Positions 60,301-64,000 of a DNA stretch of 64,000 nt are shown here, one piece after another. Source of the DNA: Tetrahymena thermophila SB210 (taxonomy: Eukaryota > Ciliophora > Oligohymenophorea > Hymenostomatida > Tetrahymenidae); NCBI RefSeq assembly GCF_000189635.1, contig NW_002476571.1:845186-909185 (forward strand), written 5' to 3'. The notes beneath the pieces are model-generated. The model was not told the origin of the DNA. It did no database searches and saw only the letters and a program-made list of their open reading frames with translations. The translations under genes and the position numbers were made by a program. The number at the start of each line of letters is the position of its first letter. Position 1 is the stretch's first letter.

Positions 60301-63262
60301 TATATTTAATAAATTAAAACAAATTTAAAGTAAATAGCAATAGTAATTAAGCAAAAGTAATTTTGGATAAATTTAAAAGTGGTGATACCCTACCAGATAT
60401 TATATTTTAACTTAGAGATGAAACATTAAAGCAAGTTATTTAGTTATAAGGGTAGCAATTATAAGCTCAAATAAAAACAAGTAATTCTTTAGCTTTCAAA
60501 GGAGAAACAATAGTTAATATGGAACCAGTTTAAAATGTTTTTATCTTCAAAGAAATGACTTTGATTGGTAAGCCAGGGCAAATGTCTTTTATTGAATTTA
60601 CATCTGATTCAATAAAAATATTTAATAGTAATACTCAAAGTTATGAGCAAAACTATTCCTATCCTATTTAAGTTAATTTTAGGGAATGCAATAAAGGTGA
60701 AATAATCTCTTCGTATAATAATAATTTTTAAGAATGTTAAACTTGTGATGAAGGTAAATACTCTCTAGATTTTTCTGGGTGTTATTCATGCCCTTCTGGA
60801 GGTGAATGCACTAGAGGAGTAATTCTTTTAAAGCAAGGTTTTTGGAGAGAAGAACAATACAGCTCAGATATTATTGAATGTACTAATAGATTGGAAAATT
60901 GCATAGGAAATTCATATGGAAATGCTGTTTGTATAGAAGGGAATATCGGGCCTTTGTGTGAAGAATGTGATGTAATCATTAAATTTATAAAAAATAAAAT
61001 TTTTTTTATTCGAATAACACAAATAAATAGGTGTAAGGTACTTATTGGAAAACTAGTTTCACAAAAAAAAGTAAATTTGAGTGTATAAAATGTAAAGAAT
61101 AGATATACAATATATGGAAATTATTTTTATCTATATTATGGATATTTTTTGCTGTGTATCTCACTGTTAGGAGAGACAAAAAAAATTAAAGATTAAGGTT
61201 AATTGTAAATGCCTTTTATAAAAAAAATGTATACACATTTATGGATAGATAAAAGACCCTTCTCTATGAGTAGAAATCAAAAATCTATATGAAGATTTTT
61301 GTTAATTATATTTAGATTGCCTCTGCAGCTGTCTCATTTAATTTAAATATAGGAGCATGTAAATTATTTACTATCTTAAAAATTTAATGTTTTTGAAATC
61401 AAAATAAACCTTCAGTTTCATTAATTAATCTTATAAACACAAAAAATAATTAATTAATTAATTTAAATTAACAAATTTTTTATATTTTTTGACTTTAAAA
61501 AAATTTATTGAAATAAAATCAATCAAATTAAATAATAAATGGAATACCATAAAAAATAACATATATATTTAAATAAAAAGATGTAATAGATGCAATTTCT
61601 TACTTAGGAGTGCCTATTTCTACATCTATTGACTACTTAGAATGTTTAATAAAAGATTTAAATTCTGACATTCCCTTGATTTATTTGAAATTGATTGTTT
61701 CCATTCTATGCCCTTTAGCTATTTTGTTAGTTTACTTAGTATATGAAGTAATTATATAAAAGTGTTACTACAAGTCAACGCGTCTTTTTTCTTACTCAGT
61801 ATATACAGCATCAATATTTTTATTCCTTTATGTATAACCAGACTTAGTTTCTTAAATGATTGGCCTTCTTTCCTGTAGAAAAATAATGAACACAGATTAC
61901 ATATTAATTAATATGAATTATTAATGCTACACAGATACATATAAATTTTACAGTATAGCCTTAGTTCTACCTTTTTTGATATTGTGTACTATTGTTTTAC
62001 CTGCTTTTCTATTTATTTAGATTTATATTTCCTAAAGAAGACATGGTTTAAATGATGTAAAAATAAATTTAAAATATGGGTTTTTATTTTAAGAATATAA
62101 AGATTCTGTCTATTTTTGGGAGATAATTAAAATCATTCAAAAAATTGTGATAATTATTCTTCTGAACTTTTATTCTTAAGTTGTAATGGTGAAAGGTATT
62201 TTAATCTACTTAGTTATTTTGTTTTATGGAGTGCTATCAAATAAATACAAGCCTTACTAATAAGATTAATTAAATAAAATTGATAATTATTCAACTTAAA
62301 TTTGTGCTTTCACAATATTGCTTTGTGTCTTCATTAACAATAATTAATACAATTATTTGAAAATTGGCTGTTTTATAATAATAGTTTTGATTAACTCATT
62401 TTTTATCATTTACATAGCTCTAAGAATACTAAAAGACAAATATAATTAAGTCATTAATCTATTGTTTAAAGTTTTTGAAAAATACCCATCAATACAAAAA
62501 TACTTTAAATAAAGAAAGATAAAAATAAATCCTGCTTTAAAGCAAAAGATCAGATCATCTTTAAAAGAGTTTGCAAAGTTAAATCAAAATTAAATTAAGG
62601 AAATGCTCTCTTCTATTAGAAATACAAAAACAAGTAAATTTTTTATTTTCATTTAATTAATTTATTAAATTCCCTTAAAACAAAATACAAGCTTAATAAA
62701 ACCAACATGAAAATGATAATTAACTTAATTCTAAATAAGATTAAGAAAACATTTTTTTACAAGACTTAAGTCCTACTAAGTAGCTAGATTCTATACCAAA
62801 TAGTCACAGATAAATGTTGAGCATTGAAACAGACAGCTCTAATTTTAATACATAGATGATTAACAGTTAAACAGAAAGTAAACTAAAAAATATTATAAAA
62901 AAAAACTTAATTTTTATAATAATAAATTAGGACTTTATGCAAGTTTTAAACCAAAATCAATGTTAAGCGTAGAATAAAAGCACTTGACAAATAGTTAAAA
63001 ACCAATTAATGTTAAATTTAAGATATCTTACTTATAAGCACACAGTGGAGACATTCAAGAAGATTCTTAAAACAAAGAGAATTCTATAGGCAATTAAATT
63101 GAAGATAATTAAAAGTAAAATGTGACAGAAAACTCTCAATTTAAAGAAGTCTCTTAAAAAGGATATTCAGAAGCTACTTAAAATGAAATAGAATTAATAA
63201 AAAATTCTTAAATTAAAGATGGCTCATTAAGTGAACAAATTAAGAGCTGTTAAAATATTTGA
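54323..63262 (+). CDS. Giant surface membrane protein: repeat/beta-helix ectodomain, Cys-rich module, C-terminal multi-pass region
   Basis: It starts at ATG 54323 (METLKQRSAHRLQLSIVDIF) and ends IKSCQNI-TGA at 63260-63262, with many introns. Part 1 (about 54400-56950) is beta-rich and propeller-like (GVGELYHDGNVMYLIAVCSD, IIGLDVFGNVYKWSS). Part 2 begins with YGDGTQDSPFKSSKQL near 57020, the usual start of a parallel beta-helix. It is followed by ~1,100 residues of Asn/Ser/Ile-rich short strands to about 60600. Part 3 is Cys-rich: ECQTCDEGKYSLDFSGCYSC, PSGGECTRG, GPLCEECD, then GTYWKTSF and ECIKCKE (60700-61100). Part 4 has about eight membrane helices (e.g. LWIFFAVYLTV, FYSIALVLPFLILCTIVLPA, FYGVLSNKYKPY) and a Gln/Ser-rich cytosolic tail. 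This layout matches a large ciliate family resembling polymorphic-membrane-protein-like ectodomains. The ligand is unknown. The intron at about 60971-61030 is well supported. Confidence 0.8.
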
Positions 63263-64000
63263 TTAATTTTCAAATACTAAAAGATTGTATCTCTAATTAT
63301 AATTTTTATTTTTTCATAATTTCTTTTAATAAATAAAATGAAATTTAAATATATTTTTAGTATTTTTTATTTATTTACTAATAAATTTCAAATTAATTTC
63401 CTTATAAATAATTTTCAAGGTATTTTTGAAGCTCTGTATTTTAAAGGAAATTATTTATGTGTTATTAATTTTAAGAATATTTAAAAATATTAATTTTGAT
63501 GTATAAAACTACATAAAAAATTAATAAAGTTATTAATACCTCTATTTAGTAAAAAAATACACCCTTTTATTTTTTAATTCTTACAATTTTATTATCTTGT
63601 AAATATTTTTTAATTTATTATTCACCTAAATAAATGTATAAAAATTTACTTTATTTGAAGATTTTACCTTAAAGTATTAAAAATTAATTACTGTACATTT
63701 CGCCTAGTCTCTCAGCTATGGGGAGATCTAAATTTCAATGTAATTTTATAAATTAGATAACACATTAAGAAAATAATCCATAATCTATAAAGCCTTGTAA
63801 AAGTCAGTACTCTAGGGTATATATATAAAAAAAGATAGAATCTTAAAAAACTAATTTATGTAAATGAGCTTTTGAAATATTAAATATTTGGATATTTGAA
63901 GAATAAGATAAATTAGTATTACTGTAATGGTTTTTAATTTGATTTTATTCACTCAATTAAGATTGAAATATAAAAGATAATTAATATATATAAAAAATAA
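63263..64000. other. Intergenic region to window end
   Basis: AT-rich DNA after the giant gene. Apart from a GC-rich island at 63691-63735 (listed separately) there is no coding frame or known RNA. Confidence 0.55.
63691..63735. other. GC-rich hairpin-forming island, possible small RNA
   Basis: CGCCTAGTCTCTCAGCTATG followed by GGGAGATC is about 55% GC in DNA that is otherwise about 80-85% AT. AGTCTC and GAGATCT can pair (one bulge) around an 11-nt loop. The minus strand contains TAGCTGAGAG, which resembles a Pol III A-box, but no B-box or complete tRNA fold follows. Confidence 0.25.

Noticed and set aside
63691-63735. Possible tRNA on the minus strand
   Set aside because: There is a D-arm/A-box-like TAGCTGAGAG, but no T-loop (GGTTCRA), anticodon stem or acceptor pairing.
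1-64000. Transposons, CRISPR arrays, rRNA or virus-derived genes
   Set aside because: No transposase, reverse transcriptase or integrase motifs, no terminal inverted repeats flanking a gene, no regularly spaced repeats and no rRNA-like segments were seen.

Overview
The window looks like a piece of a Tetrahymena-type (oligohymenophorean) ciliate genome. It is extremely AT-rich. Every convincing reading frame is full of in-frame TAA and TAG codons that must be read as glutamine, and every gene ends in TGA (nuclear code 6). Introns are AT-rich GT..AG introns of about 50-600 bp, longer than the tiny introns of Paramecium. Standard-code ORF finding therefore sees only scraps; the models here come from reading frames with TGA as the only stop and joining exons by hand. 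Where introns were not resolved one by one, the stated start and stop are firmer than the internal structure.

Layout. 1-1586 (+): 3' end of a coiled-coil protein. 1956-4259 (+): leucine-rich-repeat (LRR) protein. 5411-6846 (+): 3-hydroxyisobutyryl-CoA hydrolase-like protein with altered active-site positions. 7225-10426 (-): OFD1-like LisH/coiled-coil centrosome or basal-body protein. 11577-13586 (-): von Willebrand A protein with a C-terminal Hint (intein/hedgehog-like) domain. 14513-15046 (+): small unknown gene, followed by LRR pieces at 15208-16012. 16480-22339 (+): EF-hand plus WD-repeat protein of the WDR49/CFAP337 type. 22913-24480 (-): membrane-anchored FCP1/SCP-type (CTDNEP1-like) phosphatase. 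26255-28114 (+): MATE transporter. 28706-30407 (+): second LRR protein. 30821-38343 (-): very large multi-pass PAS-domain membrane protein of the ciliate/TmcB-like kind. 39353-44491 (-): large protein with a mitochondrial-presequence-like N terminus and helical-repeat character. 46528-49182 (-): multi-pass membrane protein of unknown role. 52526-53764 (+): third full-length LRR-family locus. 54323-63262 (+): giant surface protein with a repeat/beta-helix ectodomain, a Cys-rich module and a C-terminal multi-pass membrane region. The rest is AT-rich intergenic DNA, including a 3.3-kb gene-poor gap at 49183-52525.

There are no operons; genes sit on both strands with independent spacers. Themes are cilia and basal bodies (OFD1-like, WDR49/CFAP337-like, possibly the first coiled-coil protein), membrane sensing and transport (PAS membrane protein, MATE, giant beta-helix protein, unknown multi-pass protein), and a dispersed LRR family whose introns fall at the same place in each repeat. 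No rRNA, tRNA, transposon, CRISPR or telomeric repeat was seen. The least described items are the LRR family, the giant surface protein, the VWA-Hint protein, the mitochondrial-looking helical protein and a small GC-rich island near 63.7 kb.
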